Shown here: one piece after another, positions 50,951-61,574 of the stretch
Position numbering within the stretch: the stretch's first letter is position 1
Layout: every line of letters begins with the position of its first letter
Assembly: GCA_947561715.1 (NCBI GenBank)
Contig: OX387199.1
Coordinates: forward strand, 8,127,001 to 8,191,000
DNA from: Ascidia mentula
Lineage: Eukaryota; Chordata; Ascidiacea; Phlebobranchia; Ascidiidae
Direction: 5' to 3'
Length of the DNA stretch: 64,000 nt
Made by a program: the position numbers and the translations under genes
Notes under the pieces: generated by a model
Database searches by the model: none
Seen by the model: only the letters and a program-made list of their open reading frames with translations
What the model was told of the DNA's origin: nothing

Positions 50951-52477
50951 ATGAAGTGTGACATACTGCATATTACTAGCTTGATTACAGCTGTGGTGGA
51001 AGGCCTCTTCTTTTCAGGTCTTATATTTGGTTGGTCATCTATAAGCAGAGTTTTGGAACAGGAAGGCTACTTTAGCAACTATTGTCCCTCTGCAAATTCT
51101 ACCCTAAGCAACTCTACCACCTCTGATAATATATCCCATACAACTGTTGCTACCCCTTCAACTTGGGTTACTTGTCATTTGCAAAAGGAATACATCAACC
51201 TAGTCTTTACTATTGCAAGTGTAGCTTTGTCCTTTTCTACATTGCCAAATGGGTGGATATTTGATCGCTTTGGTACTTGGGCATCTCGCGTTTTTGCAAT
51301 TCTTCTATTCACATGTGGCTGTGTGTTGGTTTCTGTTTCAACTATTGCTACTTCTTGGCTCTTGTACCCTGCTATGTGCTGCCTGTCAGTTGGTGGCATT
51401 CTCATGCTTGTCACCAATATGCAAATAGGGAACTTATTTGGTTCAGCCAGGTCATCTGTGATTACACTATTAAATGGTGCATTGGACTCTTCATCATTTG
51501 TGTTCCTTCTGGTAAAGCTGGCATATGACAGTGGAATTCCTCTCAGCACAATTTTCCAATTCATAGCCATTTGTTCCATTTTTCAGTGGTTTCGGACAAT
51601 ATTGGTCATGCCGAAAATGCACATTCCCTTTCCATTGCCCTATAAAAGGTTTAGATATGGATTGCATGACTGCAAAACTCAAATTTCCGAAGAGAAAGAT
51701 CCAAGCATAATCCGACTGCAAGAAACAGGTGATGAAAAGATGGAAACAAAGGTTGAAATTGAAAAGCCCAAGCAAGAAACAGCTTCCTTTGTGTCATGCG
51801 TTAAATGTGTGAAATTTTGGACCAACTTATTTCATCTCAGCATTTTGCAGCTGCGAAACTACTTCTTTCTGGGGACCTTTGGCACCTGGATGGCTGGTCT
51901 ATTACCAGCTGGAAGCAGTGAACTGAATGGATACTTCAATGCATTTGGAATCTTTCAATTTTTTGGGGTCCTTACAGCTCCCCTGAATGGATTTCTTATT
52001 GATGGCATGAAAAAATGGTTTTCCAGAACAACATCTGACCCATCATTAACTTCTGCAAAGGCTGTCGCTGTTTCGGCTTTTACTACAACATTGTTGGGAG
52101 TTTTGTTTTCTCTTATCGTTGCAATTCCAATGGCTAACATTCAGTACGTATCGTTTTTTCTCCAAGTGGTGTTCAGGTCTTTTCTATATGGTGGCAATGC
52201 CAGTTTCATTGCCTTCTCATTTCCAGGAAAGCATTTTGGAAAGTTATATGGCCTAACCATGACTCTTTCAGGGGTTGTTGCTTTGTTACAGTTTCCTCTC
52301 TTTAGTCTTGTCATCCGTGTACTTGATGAAGATTTTTCTTCCATTAACATTGCCTTTATTGTCGTCTGTGCCCTGACAGGAATTCATCCAGCGTTGATGT
52401 TCTGGAGAAGTGTAAAACAAGAAAAAATGTTGAAAAATCAACCAAAATCTGTGGAGCAACAGAATCTTACCACTTGA
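50951..52477 (+). CDS. SLC43A3: SLC43A3-like major-facilitator transporter, intronless CDS
   Basis: A 508-residue membrane protein, close to the roughly 490 of human SLC43A3, matching it along its length. Landmarks are GLIFGWSSI in helix 1, a glycosylated first loop with NST and NIS sites, PNGWIFDRFGTWASR after helix 2, NMQIGNLFGSARSSVITLLNG and GALDSSS in the N-half, a charged central loop (about residues 240-280), and FRSFLYGGNASFIAF with FPGKHFGKLYGLTM in the C-half. SLC43A3 equilibrates purine nucleobases across the plasma membrane; its SLC43 relatives carry large neutral amino acids, so the substrate here is inferred. The start codon is chosen because CAAAATG gives the same N-terminus as vertebrates. 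AG at 50892-50893 after a T-rich tract may be a 5'-UTR or leader acceptor. Confidence 0.93.
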   Translation: MKCDILHITSLITAVVEGLFFSGLIFGWSSISRVLEQEGYFSNYCPSANSTLSNSTTSDNISHTTVATPSTWVTCHLQKEYINLVFTIASVALSFSTLPNGWIFDRFGTWASRVFAILLFTCGCVLVSVSTIATSWLLYPAMCCLSVGGILMLVTNMQIGNLFGSARSSVITLLNGALDSSSFVFLLVKLAYDSGIPLSTIFQFIAICSIFQWFRTILVMPKMHIPFPLPYKRFRYGLHDCKTQISEEKDPSIIRLQETGDEKMETKVEIEKPKQETASFVSCVKCVKFWTNLFHLSILQLRNYFFLGTFGTWMAGLLPAGSSELNGYFNAFGIFQFFGVLTAPLNGFLIDGMKKWFSRTTSDPSLTSAKAVAVSAFTTTLLGVLFSLIVAIPMANIQYVSFFLQVVFRSFLYGGNASFIAFSFPGKHFGKLYGLTMTLSGVVALLQFPLFSLVIRVLDEDFSSINIAFIVVCALTGIHPALMFWRSVKQEKMLKNQPKSVEQQNLTT

Positions 52478-53157
52478 CTGTCACCCGCAATTAAGAAGAC
52501 TGATGTTTTTGTCTGGTAATTGGAGTTACTCAAGGATTTAACTTGTAAATGTGTTTAGGTGCCGTTGTTTTCAAACTTCACACTTGTGTTTAAAATGTGG
52601 TGGAAGTTGAGATGCATTGTTTGGTGTTGCTGACACTTTTTTTAAACTGTTGGTTTTGTAATAGAGTAGTGCTTTTATTCTTGTGGTAGCTATGATTTAA
52701 TTTAATGTTTTTTTTGTGTTAAATTAAGTTTTAAAAAGTGTTCCAATAATTTATACACAATACACAACTTAAGTAAATGTATTTTTTTGTTTTCCATGCC
52801 TGTTTATGTTGTTCGTCATGGAAGTTAAAGTTCCTGATATATCAGTTACCTTGCAGACTAAAATGTGTACAGAAATAATCGCCAGAAATACTTTTGATTT
52901 GAAGGTTTTGTTATGCTGCAGTGATTTGTTTGCAATTGAATTTTAAAACATCCCTTCGTTCTAAATTAATCACTTCATTGCAATAAGACGAAGCTGATTT
53001 TATTAATATGCATTTTGACATGTTCATTAATTAACGCTTTAATATTGATAAATTGACGCTGTGTGAAAAGTAAAGTTACTTATTTCCTGCCTATGCCTTG
53101 TTAGTTTTAATACGGTGACAACTGTTGTGAGCGAAACGCCGCCCAAATCCAATTTTG
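52478..53157. other. Spacer between the SLC43A3-like gene and RAB39
   Basis: About 0.7 kb of T-rich sequence holding the SLC43A3-like 3' UTR and RAB39 upstream sequence. No coding sequence seen, and I find no canonical AATAAA close to the stop. Confidence 0.5.
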
Positions 53158-53170
53158 TTATTTGTTTTAG
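53150..53170 (+). promoter_or_regulatory. Splice acceptor one base before the RAB39 ATG
   Basis: A T-rich tract, TTTTGTTATTTGTTTTAG, ends in AG at 53169-53170 and the start codon begins at 53172. It is either a leader trans-splice site or the end of a 5'-UTR intron. Confidence 0.5.
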
Positions 53171-53171
53171 C

Positions 53172-55274
53172 ATGGGTGATTTAATAGCTAGATCGGACAC
53201 AATTTGGGTGTACCAATTTCGAATTGTTCTGTTGGGTGATTCCACTGTCGGCAAATCTGCTCTTATCCGGAGATTTACGGATGGATGCTTTTTAGAGGTA
53301 AAATTGCTACTGCTATATATATTTTAAATACTCACTGTTGCTTATCCCATCCCACGAACACCAACAACTATCTTTCAGGGTGTTGCCACTATATTCACCT
53401 GATAAAATGAACCTGGTCAAAATGTTTTTGAGAAAATCAATCTGCCTTGGAAGTGCCAAGACATTATAAATGAACTGCACATTTTGAAGAATAATACTTT
53501 GTCCATTTGCATCTTTAGCCTGTAGACTATATAATAAGCAATAAGAAAAATAATTTGTGTAAGATGTTTGATGGTATTTGATTATCTTACATGTTGCCAC
53601 TTGTTCTGTTCATTGATTATTCTTTGCAACTGTTCTCTCATTTAAGCAAGCAATCAATATCTTGGTGTATTGATTGCCCCTTCATAATTAAATGTAGACT
53701 TCCAAGCAAATTCCCAATTAGAGTCCAGACAAGCCCAGACAGTGAGAAACAACTATCCCAGTGCATCATGCACCTAAATGTCTATTATGTTGTCACTATT
53801 TTTAGGTCTTTCAGTGTGTAGTTTATTTATACTTATTTTACACAATAGCAGCCAACTTTTAATTTCCTCAATCGTGTGTATTTTCCAAATACAGTATTTC
53901 TAAACTGTTCCATTTGGCGACATGTGGTTGAATCAACTTGTGTTTCAAAATTTTTTAGGCTTCAGATCCGACGGTGGGAGTAGATTTCTACTCGAGGCTG
54001 GTTGAAATTGCTCCGGCAACGCGGGTAAAACTGCAAGTTTGGGACACTGCCGGGCAAGAAAGATTTCGGTAAATTTTGAAACTAGAAGATACGAGGCAGA
54101 CTTGTAATTATTTGGGTGTAATTAAAAAAAAATTATGTGTAAAAAAAAACTAAAAAAATATAGCTATAGAACTGTAAAATCATTGCCATTGCCAACTATA
54201 AGTTTTTTGTTATTTTCAGGTCTAAATATTGCTATTTTCAGGTCTATTACACAATCGTATTACCGTAATTCGGTTGGTGCTATCCTAGTATATGATGTTG
54301 CAAACAGGGATAGCTTCGAGCACTTGTCATCTTGGGCGGAGGAGGCCCGGATTCACGTGGCACCTCGACCAATCTCATTTGTCCTTGTCGGACAGAAGTG
54401 TGACCTTGAAAGTGAAAGGAGGGTGGGTCTTGCAACAAACTAGTGTATTAAAAAGCCAAACTCATCAATTTGCTGATCAGCACAGTCATGCATACTTTTC
54501 AAACAGTGAACTGTGCTTATCTTAATGCATTAAATACAAAGCAATTGTGGCAAACCGGTTTGAAATCAAATAGCAATTGCCTTGAAACTGTCTGAAGCTG
54601 AAATAATTATGCAAAACATAATAAATTAATACATAACATAACCTCAAGTCAAAATGCATTTTTATTTTAAGGAAAACATGTTTCGCCAAAGAAACTATAA
54701 AATGCAAGACATAATAGGTTTAATTTGAGTAGAGCCTTTAACACTGGTTATTGTCAGGTTTCGACAGAGGAGGCGTCAGCGTTTGCTCGCATGCACAAGA
54801 TGCTTTTCGTTGAAGCCTCGGCCAAACAAGGCATCAACGTTGATTGTTCCTTCTTACTACTGACGGAACTCATTTACAGGTGACTAGGATTACTAAGGTT
54901 TTATTGGTTTACCAACTGCATATATATTATGGAGCTCCTGTTGCTGCCAGGCATATTGCAATTTAAAATATAAAATTAACTTACTGATGCCAGAAGAGCA
55001 GTATATTTTGAATTGCATATATATTGTTCATTTATGTAAAATCAGTTGTATTACTCACAAAAAAATGATTTCATGTTGTTGTATTGTCATAAAATAAGCG
55101 TATGATAAACTTAACATTGCTCAGCATGTGCAACTTTAATCCAGGTTGGTCAAATCTGGTGAGCTCAGGCCTGAAGATGGTTGGGAAGGTATTAAAAGTG
55201 GTCTGGTTCCGACCCCGACACCAATTGAAGAGGATGAAGATTATCTTCCCACAAAACGAGGATGTTGCTATTAA
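53172..55274 (+). CDS. RAB39: RAB39 small GTPase, five exons
   Basis: Exons are 53172-53297, 53959-54068, 54242-54422, 54758-54879 and 55145-55274, in phase, giving 222 residues. All GTP-binding boxes are present: GDSTVGKS (P-loop), switch [34 protein letters not shown] (the usual NKxD position, with the Rab39-type Q/H-K-C-D), and [24 protein letters not shown] and the late [13 protein letters not shown] block match vertebrate RAB39A/B. The C-terminal CCY supplies cysteines for prenylation. Rab39 acts on endosome, phagosome and autophagy traffic. The donor of exon 3 is GTGGGT, weaker than the others. Confidence 0.95.
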
Positions 55275-56839
55275 CTTCTTTGCTTTTCTAATGTTCTCCT
55301 GTTCTTCTCACTTTAAGGAAAAGTGATGCAGTATGTTTTTGAATGTTTTATATTGCCATCATATCACTTTTTGTAGCCCTGATGTTGTGACTTTTTATCT
55401 CATTTTAGTGTTTAATGTTGTTTTTGAAAGCTGTGATTTTGTTTTTCCTCGGTAACAAAAGCTGTGTTCAATTTTTTTATTTCAAAGGCATGGTGAACTT
55501 GCAAACATTCGTCTAGATTTACTATTTGTTGTCCAACTACTTTTTTATTTGTGATGTAAAATGTTCTATTGTAAATCAACCTTTTTATGTTTTTAATTGT
55601 GTCCATGTGTTTAACTTTACAGCACTCAAACTTAGCGTTTTATTTTCCAATAAGTGTTGAAGTGCAGTTTCCATTGTTGCCCTGTGCAATATTGAAATAT
55701 GTGTATGTACTTTTTCAGTTGGCTCAACACAAGGTATGTTGTCTTGCCACTTATTCTCCTATCATACAAAGATATTGGCATATGGCTGTGATACATAAAT
55801 CAGTCATATTCTTTGAATAAAAAAGCCAAAGCTAAGATGCTGTTGATCATTTTCAGTAAACGTTTCAAACCTATGCTTGGTTCGCATCTTAGCTTTGGCT
55901 TTTTTATTCAAAGTTATTAACTCCACTTATTTTGCACCCAATCATATTCTTTTCTTCATTTTATAACAGTTTTCGTAAATTTGCATTTTATAGCATTTTT
56001 AGTAAAGCCAAATCACCTCTTTGCTGCCACGAAGATTTTCCATAATGTCGATGTTGTACTGTGTTTATGTTCTCACTGTCACTTTTGATCAATAAATCAT
56101 GCTGGTGGTTTGTATTTGTACCATACAGAATGATATTGCACATACACAGTAGAAGCCTCCATGTGTGTGTAGGTAAGCAGAGAGGCATTATATGAAATAT
56201 TTTCAAGCAACATTTTGTAAAAACGTATAGTGGACACAGAAAAAAGTAACGTGTATAGCTAAAAAAATTGACATTCCTTTTAACAAAATAATGTTTGTAC
56301 AAGGTTGTCCGAACAAATTAATGTACCTAATTTAATAAAGAAGCAATTACCACAAGCAAAAAAAAACAGTTCACTCTGGTCAAGCAGCTTACAGAGCTAT
56401 ATGGCCCACAATAATTCAATGTCAGTCACAAAAGCAATACATGCACAGCATCGACAGTTCACATTTGTGATAAAAGAAAACAACGTTCAGTGGTATAGCA
56501 AGTTTTTGAAATTGAAATATTTTCAAAAGCACTCGTGTTTAAATATTTCCAACTTTTATTTCATTACATTTTTTTTATAAGGCCAATAAAAGTAGATTCA
56601 ATATTCTTTTGATGACACACACCTATTTTAACAAACACTAACAAATTTATCACAAAATGCATTTTTATGTAAATTGAGGTCGGTACTACTTCGGCTAACA
56701 ATGGGAATTCGCAAGGTCAAGAGCAAGTACAACCACACTCTGTGGTGTAACTTTTTATCATGTATATAAATTCAATTCACACACACAGAAATTCAAAACA
56801 CTTGTGTAATACATTTCAATTACAACTTCAGAAAACGAT
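55275..56839. other. Spacer between convergent RAB39 and ARL6
   Basis: About 1.6 kb of AT-rich sequence holding both 3' UTRs and the inverted repeat at 55811-55913. TTTATT at 56555-56560 gives AATAAA on the minus strand, 280 bases past the ARL6 stop. No coding sequence seen. Confidence 0.6.
55811..55913. repeat. Perfect 30-bp inverted repeat with AATAAA in each arm
   Basis: Bases 55811-55840 are the exact reverse complement of 55884-55913, around a 43-base loop. The left arm carries AATAAA on the plus strand (55816-55821). The right arm carries it on the minus strand (55908-55903). It lies between two convergent genes, so it may end both transcripts. RNA from either strand would fold into a strong hairpin. 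Confidence 0.85.
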
Positions 56840-58690
56840 TCATCTTACACTTTGCAACTGATCTGACAACCACTCGATTCCTTCGTTCAGGCCGTCCCCA
56901 GTTATTGCATTACTTGCGCTGTTAAGAAAACAATTTTTTTTTATTTTTAGAAAACAAAATTACTAAAATGGTAGTTTGATTAATTTTTTTTTTTATTGGA
57001 AAATTTCAATTGGTCAAAAGTGTTGGCAGCGAAGAAAAAAGAATTAGCAAAAGGTAAAAATAATTTGTGTGATAGTAAATGTTAAAGAAAAGAATCTGCT
57101 GTGATCAAACTAAAACAGCAGTTTTGACTGTAATCCTTCCAATGCTTCATGCATAATTTACATTTACAGTTTGGTAATGTTGTGTTGTGTGTAAAAGTAT
57201 GACACCTATTACTATGCAACAAATTGCCTATATCATACATATGTGCTATTTTATGGTTGTTGTTGTTGTTGTGGAAGGCAAAATAATTTGTTCCTTTCAG
57301 GATGCTATATCTACCTTATGTTCCATGGTTTCTCTTTTAGGTTATCAAGGCCCAAAATTTTAGAACATTGAATAGCTGATAATGACTCTGTTAAATCCAT
57401 CTTGTTGGCAAAAAACAAAATTGGAATTCTCTTTGCCTTGACACCTGCAAAAATGTTTTTAATATTTTTATAAAACTTTTAATATGTAAGACTTGTGTCA
57501 CAGTAAACTTGAGATGCACACACACTTTTGTTGAGGGTTTATTTTGGAACAGGTTTCTTTTTTTGTTAGGTTATGTGTTGTTGTATATACGTACATTATT
57601 ATTATTATATTTTTGGTGGTATAATAAGTCCTATTACGCCATTAAAGCACCAGCCAATATCTATAGAATACTACATGTTACAATTTTGTCATGTTTTTTG
57701 TAACATACACCATAAATTCGGGATTACACTAAGCATACAGAAATAAACTGATAAAACATAAAAATTATTGTACTTTGGTTTTCAAGAAGTTGATCCAGTT
57801 CCTCCTTAGCAACTGACATGCGGAGTTTGTCTGCACTGTCAATCACGAATATTATACCATGTGTTTCTTTGTAGTAATGAGCCCACAAATTACGATAGCG
57901 GCCTTGTCCAGACATGTCAATCACAGTGAAGACCAAACTACAAAGAAATCAATAATGTATACGACTGTTACATTTCAAGTAATACCATTTATACACATTT
58001 TATAATATATATACCATTAAACAGGATATCATTTAGAGTGCAAAAAAATCCTCTGCAAATAACAAATTATTCAATCTGGAGACACACATTAAAAGTTCAC
58101 ACATATGATCCAGATTCATAATTTGCATGGAGGATTTTGGGAAACATCGCTTGCGCAGAATACACATACCAATGTTTTACCTACAATAAAGTGCCAGAAT
58201 ATACATGTTTTTGTTCAGAGTACCGATAAGACTATGAACATGTGTCAGCATTCTTTCCAATCAAAAATATGATGCCAAACAAGCTGTGTGAAGTTGAAAA
58301 AACATGGCTATGTTGGTGCAGTTAATATATTTTTCTTGATGAACTGTTACCAAATAAATATGCTTAAGTTTAGCAAAGGTCTACTAGTTCAACAGATTGG
58401 AAAGTTCATTATTTTCAAGGAATTTTTTTCATCATTCTCGCACGACATTTTTTCCAATATGGACAATTCACCATAAAAGCAAATAATAAAGCAATTTTAT
58501 TTTACCTTGAAGTGACAAATTTTTCAACGTTGAAGCCGACAGTAGGAACAATGTCTTGTCTTTGGGCGTCCGGTGCTTTTAATTTGTTGATTATTGTTGT
58601 TTTTCCGCTATTATCCAAACCAACGCAAAGTATGTTTGCTTCTTTCTTTTTGGCCCTAAGCCACCCAAAAAATTTGTCCATAAAACCCAT
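56840..58690 (-). CDS. ARL6: ARL6 (BBS3) Arf-like GTPase, four exons
   Basis: Exons in transcript order are 58690-58506, 57937-57774, 57444-57315 and 56918-56840, in phase, giving 185 residues against 186 in human. Boxes: GLDNSGKTT (P-loop) with KLKAP after it, [10 protein letters not shown] (switch I), [12 protein letters not shown] (switch II), FFANKMDL, and the C-terminal [12 protein letters not shown]. Gly2 after the initiator Met fits the Arf-like N-terminal helix. ARL6-GTP recruits the BBSome coat to membranes at the base of cilia. The gene is divergent from RPL27 (553 bases between start codons) and converges on RAB39. Confidence 0.96.
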
Positions 58691-59243
58691 CGCACTGCAG
58701 AGTGTCTTGTCGAAAACCAACAATGTAATAATAGTGGGATTGTAAGCCCACGAACCTTCACGAAAATCAGAGCTCGTCGGCTTCTGTTTTGTATCTTGTT
58801 ACTTGGACAACAAATGGCTGCATATTTCATGCACTGTTGATCATGCATGTCCTAATATTGGTTCAGTGAAGTTAAAATAATTAATATAGTTTGCTTTGGT
58901 TCAAGATTTTATTTTGAAAATCATTTGTTTGGTAGTTATATTCAAAATATTGCAAATCCATTTTTTTCCAAAATTTCAGTATTGTTTTTAAACTGTATCA
59001 TCGCAGTTGAAACATGGTTTTATGAAACAAATAGGAATATTTTTTCCTGCTTTAAAGATACTAAATTATTTTTTCACACGATTAATCGCAAACGCATTTC
59101 ATCTATTCAAAAATATAATTTATCCCATGTAGAAAAAGAAAAAAATTCTGACGCAAAACATTCCTTTTACCGTTCCACAAGGTGTCGTTCTTTTTGCGTG
59201 AGTGTGGCATGCTGTGAGGTTGCGCCACGAATTTCTCTTCAAA
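58691..59243. promoter_or_regulatory. Shared upstream region of divergent ARL6 and RPL27
   Basis: The 553 bases between the two start codons must carry both promoters and the 5' UTRs. A pyrimidine run, GTTCTTTTTG, at about 59187 could be the start of a TOP-like RPL27 leader. No other motif is clear. Confidence 0.5.
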
Positions 59244-59654
59244 ATGGGCAAGTTTATGAAACCAAACAAGGTAGTTTTGGTCCTGGCTGGACGTTACGCA
59301 GGCCGTAAAGGTGTAATCGTCAAAAACCAAGACGATGGAACGCACGATCGACAGTATGGCCACGCTTTGGTTGCTGGTATTGACCGATACCCTAGAAAAG
59401 TCACAAAGCGCATGTCAAAGAAGAAGCTAAAGAAGCGCAGCAAAGTGAAGACCTTCGTCAAAGTGTTTAACTACAACCACCTTATGCCCACCCGTTACTC
59501 CGTCGACGTACCGGTTGACAAAGCGGTGGTTAACAAAGAGGCAATCCGCGATGCAGCTGGCAGAAGAAAAGCCCGCCGAGAAGTGAAAGCAAAGTTCGAG
59601 GAGAGGTACAAGTCGGGAAAGAACAAGTGGTTCTTCCAGAAGCTGAGGTTTTAA
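59244..59654 (+). CDS. RPL27: Ribosomal protein eL27
   Basis: A 136-residue protein, the exact family length, in one exon. It opens [20 protein letters not shown] (KOW-type fold) and contains [32 protein letters not shown] and the invariant ending [17 protein letters not shown]. It is a structural part of the large ribosomal subunit. I took the ATG at 59244 over an upstream open stretch because it gives the universal N-terminus. Vertebrate RPL27 is multi-exon, so the uninterrupted coding region is a difference; full conservation argues against a dead copy. Confidence 0.97.
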   Translation: MGKFMKPNKVVLVLAGRYAGRKGVIVKNQDDGTHDRQYGHALVAGIDRYPRKVTKRMSKKKLKKRSKVKTFVKVFNYNHLMPTRYSVDVPVDKAVVNKEAIRDAAGRRKARREVKAKFEERYKSGKNKWFFQKLRF

Positions 59655-61530
59655 ACTTCGATAACTGCACACCTGCACCATTAGGATGGACTTGCCTTTG
59701 AGGTGGTTTATACATTTTATCGTAGAGCTAATGCATATGTTGCAGTCTACATTTGGAGTTGTCGTATCCAGTGTGCAGGTTGTGTGCGACTTGTTGAAGT
59801 AATAAACCTTAGTATAAATCGCAATCAGCTGCATTTTGTCAACAGCTCTTTTTTTAGAAAAACTCTAATCAGTAGAAACTGTTTTTCATCTCAATAGCCT
59901 GACTAAGCGACCGTGCAAGCATTAAAACTATTGAAGAAATTAATTTAAAAAAACACCCAAGAAATTTTTGAGTCAATTTTGCTGGGTTTAGAATTGTTTA
60001 TTAATTGTCAGTTATTGTGTGCCCAACACAAATAAGTTGTTCATAGTCAGGGATGCCATTCCACCCGTTTTCTAAGAAATGTCACTTTTTCTGACTAGAT
60101 GTCGTTATTTTTAATCTGCTTTAGAAACTTTGCAGCATCCTTATTTTAACATTGTTTCATTGCCAACAATGTAGCCTTTTGTTTTGCTGTGCCAAGAGAC
60201 ATTCCCCCGTAAAACAACTTCAAAAATTTCTTTTAAATCTTAGTACTGCATTATCAAAGGAAATTATTCCTGACAGTAATACTTCATAACAGCTATTGTG
60301 TTGTTGTTAACCATATTTCACAAACTTTGATCTATGGCGCTTTTAGCAGTAACTGCATAAACACACTAGTGACAACATAGGTTTTGTCCATAAACAATGA
60401 ACAAAATTAAAACCTTGGTGCAACATGAAAAAAGATTAACCGACCTGAAGCATTTTATAAGGAACTTACATGCTATACTTACTGGATCGGTGCGTTGAGA
60501 TTCACAAATCAAGATAAATCATGTAGTGAGTTAAAACTGTACGAAAGCTCTTGTAAAATCGGAAACGATATTAGTTGAATTCTTTGTTTCATGAAAACTT
60601 GATTGTTATAATGTTTAAATATTTCTAGATCTGAAACAAACTATTTCAGATTTTGTACACTTTTGTCAGAAAAATATTGGGAACATTTATTGTAACAATA
60701 TTTGGTTGTATAGAAAATGAAAACTGAATCTGCATAAAACCCCATAACCTATTAACAGTATTCATGTATTTAATACATGCAACTCTGGGGATACAAAGAG
60801 AAAAATTACTGTTTTCTATATTATAATACTAACCGGAGCTCCACAATGCAAGACTGAAAAGAATTTTTCTCACAATGCAAACTGAAAAGAATGAAAAACC
60901 ACCATGTGATTCTTTGATGCTTTTTTCTCAGTAATGAGAGATTTAAAAATTCCATAAAACAATTTTTACTGACGCCTTTTGTCTTCAAAAAGTCACCACG
61001 GCACCCTAAGTTTAATGTCTGCCGGCGGAAGAGATTACAAACTAAAGACAATGGTTGCACATGCTGTTGATGAATCTTTTGGGCACCCAGACAGCATTAC
61101 GGCGAGGCTTTTCATAAGTAGTGGCTCCAACACGGTCCCAGCTTTGGCAAATACTCCATTTTGATGTAAAGATCAGATATATTTCCAAACACATCAAAAG
61201 CCAGTGCTTATGTGTAGTTGTAGACATCTAGCAGACCATAGGGTAAAACTTGTGGTTTTCATGAAATGTTACAAAATGGCATGGAAGATTTGGGTCAAGA
61301 GTTCGGTTAGTTGCTGCAATTTGTAAGAGCAACAAATCAAATTTCTAAATCAAAATACTGACTTTGTTCCTCAAACTTTAAAACTTAATCACATCGTTTA
61401 CAAATGATTTTATAACTTGCTCCACTTAGTGTTTTTTATACAGTAGTTTTAGTTTATGCTTTTGAATTATTAATTTACCAGAATTTTTATCCTAATTTAA
61501 AAGGGTGACTCTAAAATCCCATTGTAAACC
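59655..61530. other. Downstream region of RPL27
   Basis: It includes the RPL27 3' UTR and about 1.7 kb of AT-rich sequence with no supported gene. Confidence 0.55.
59801..59806 (+). terminator. Poly(A) signal of RPL27
   Basis: AATAAA lies 147 bases after the stop codon on the plus strand. Confidence 0.7.
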
Positions 61531-61574
61531 CATCGTAGGCATCACGTGATTATATGCATTCAATGCCTGCGATG
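61531..61574. repeat. Short hairpin, 12-bp arms
   Basis: CATCGTAGGCAT (61531-61542) pairs with ATGCCTGCGATG (61563-61574) at 11 of 12 positions around a 20-base loop. It could be a relic transposon end or a cruciform; no function is implied. Confidence 0.4.
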
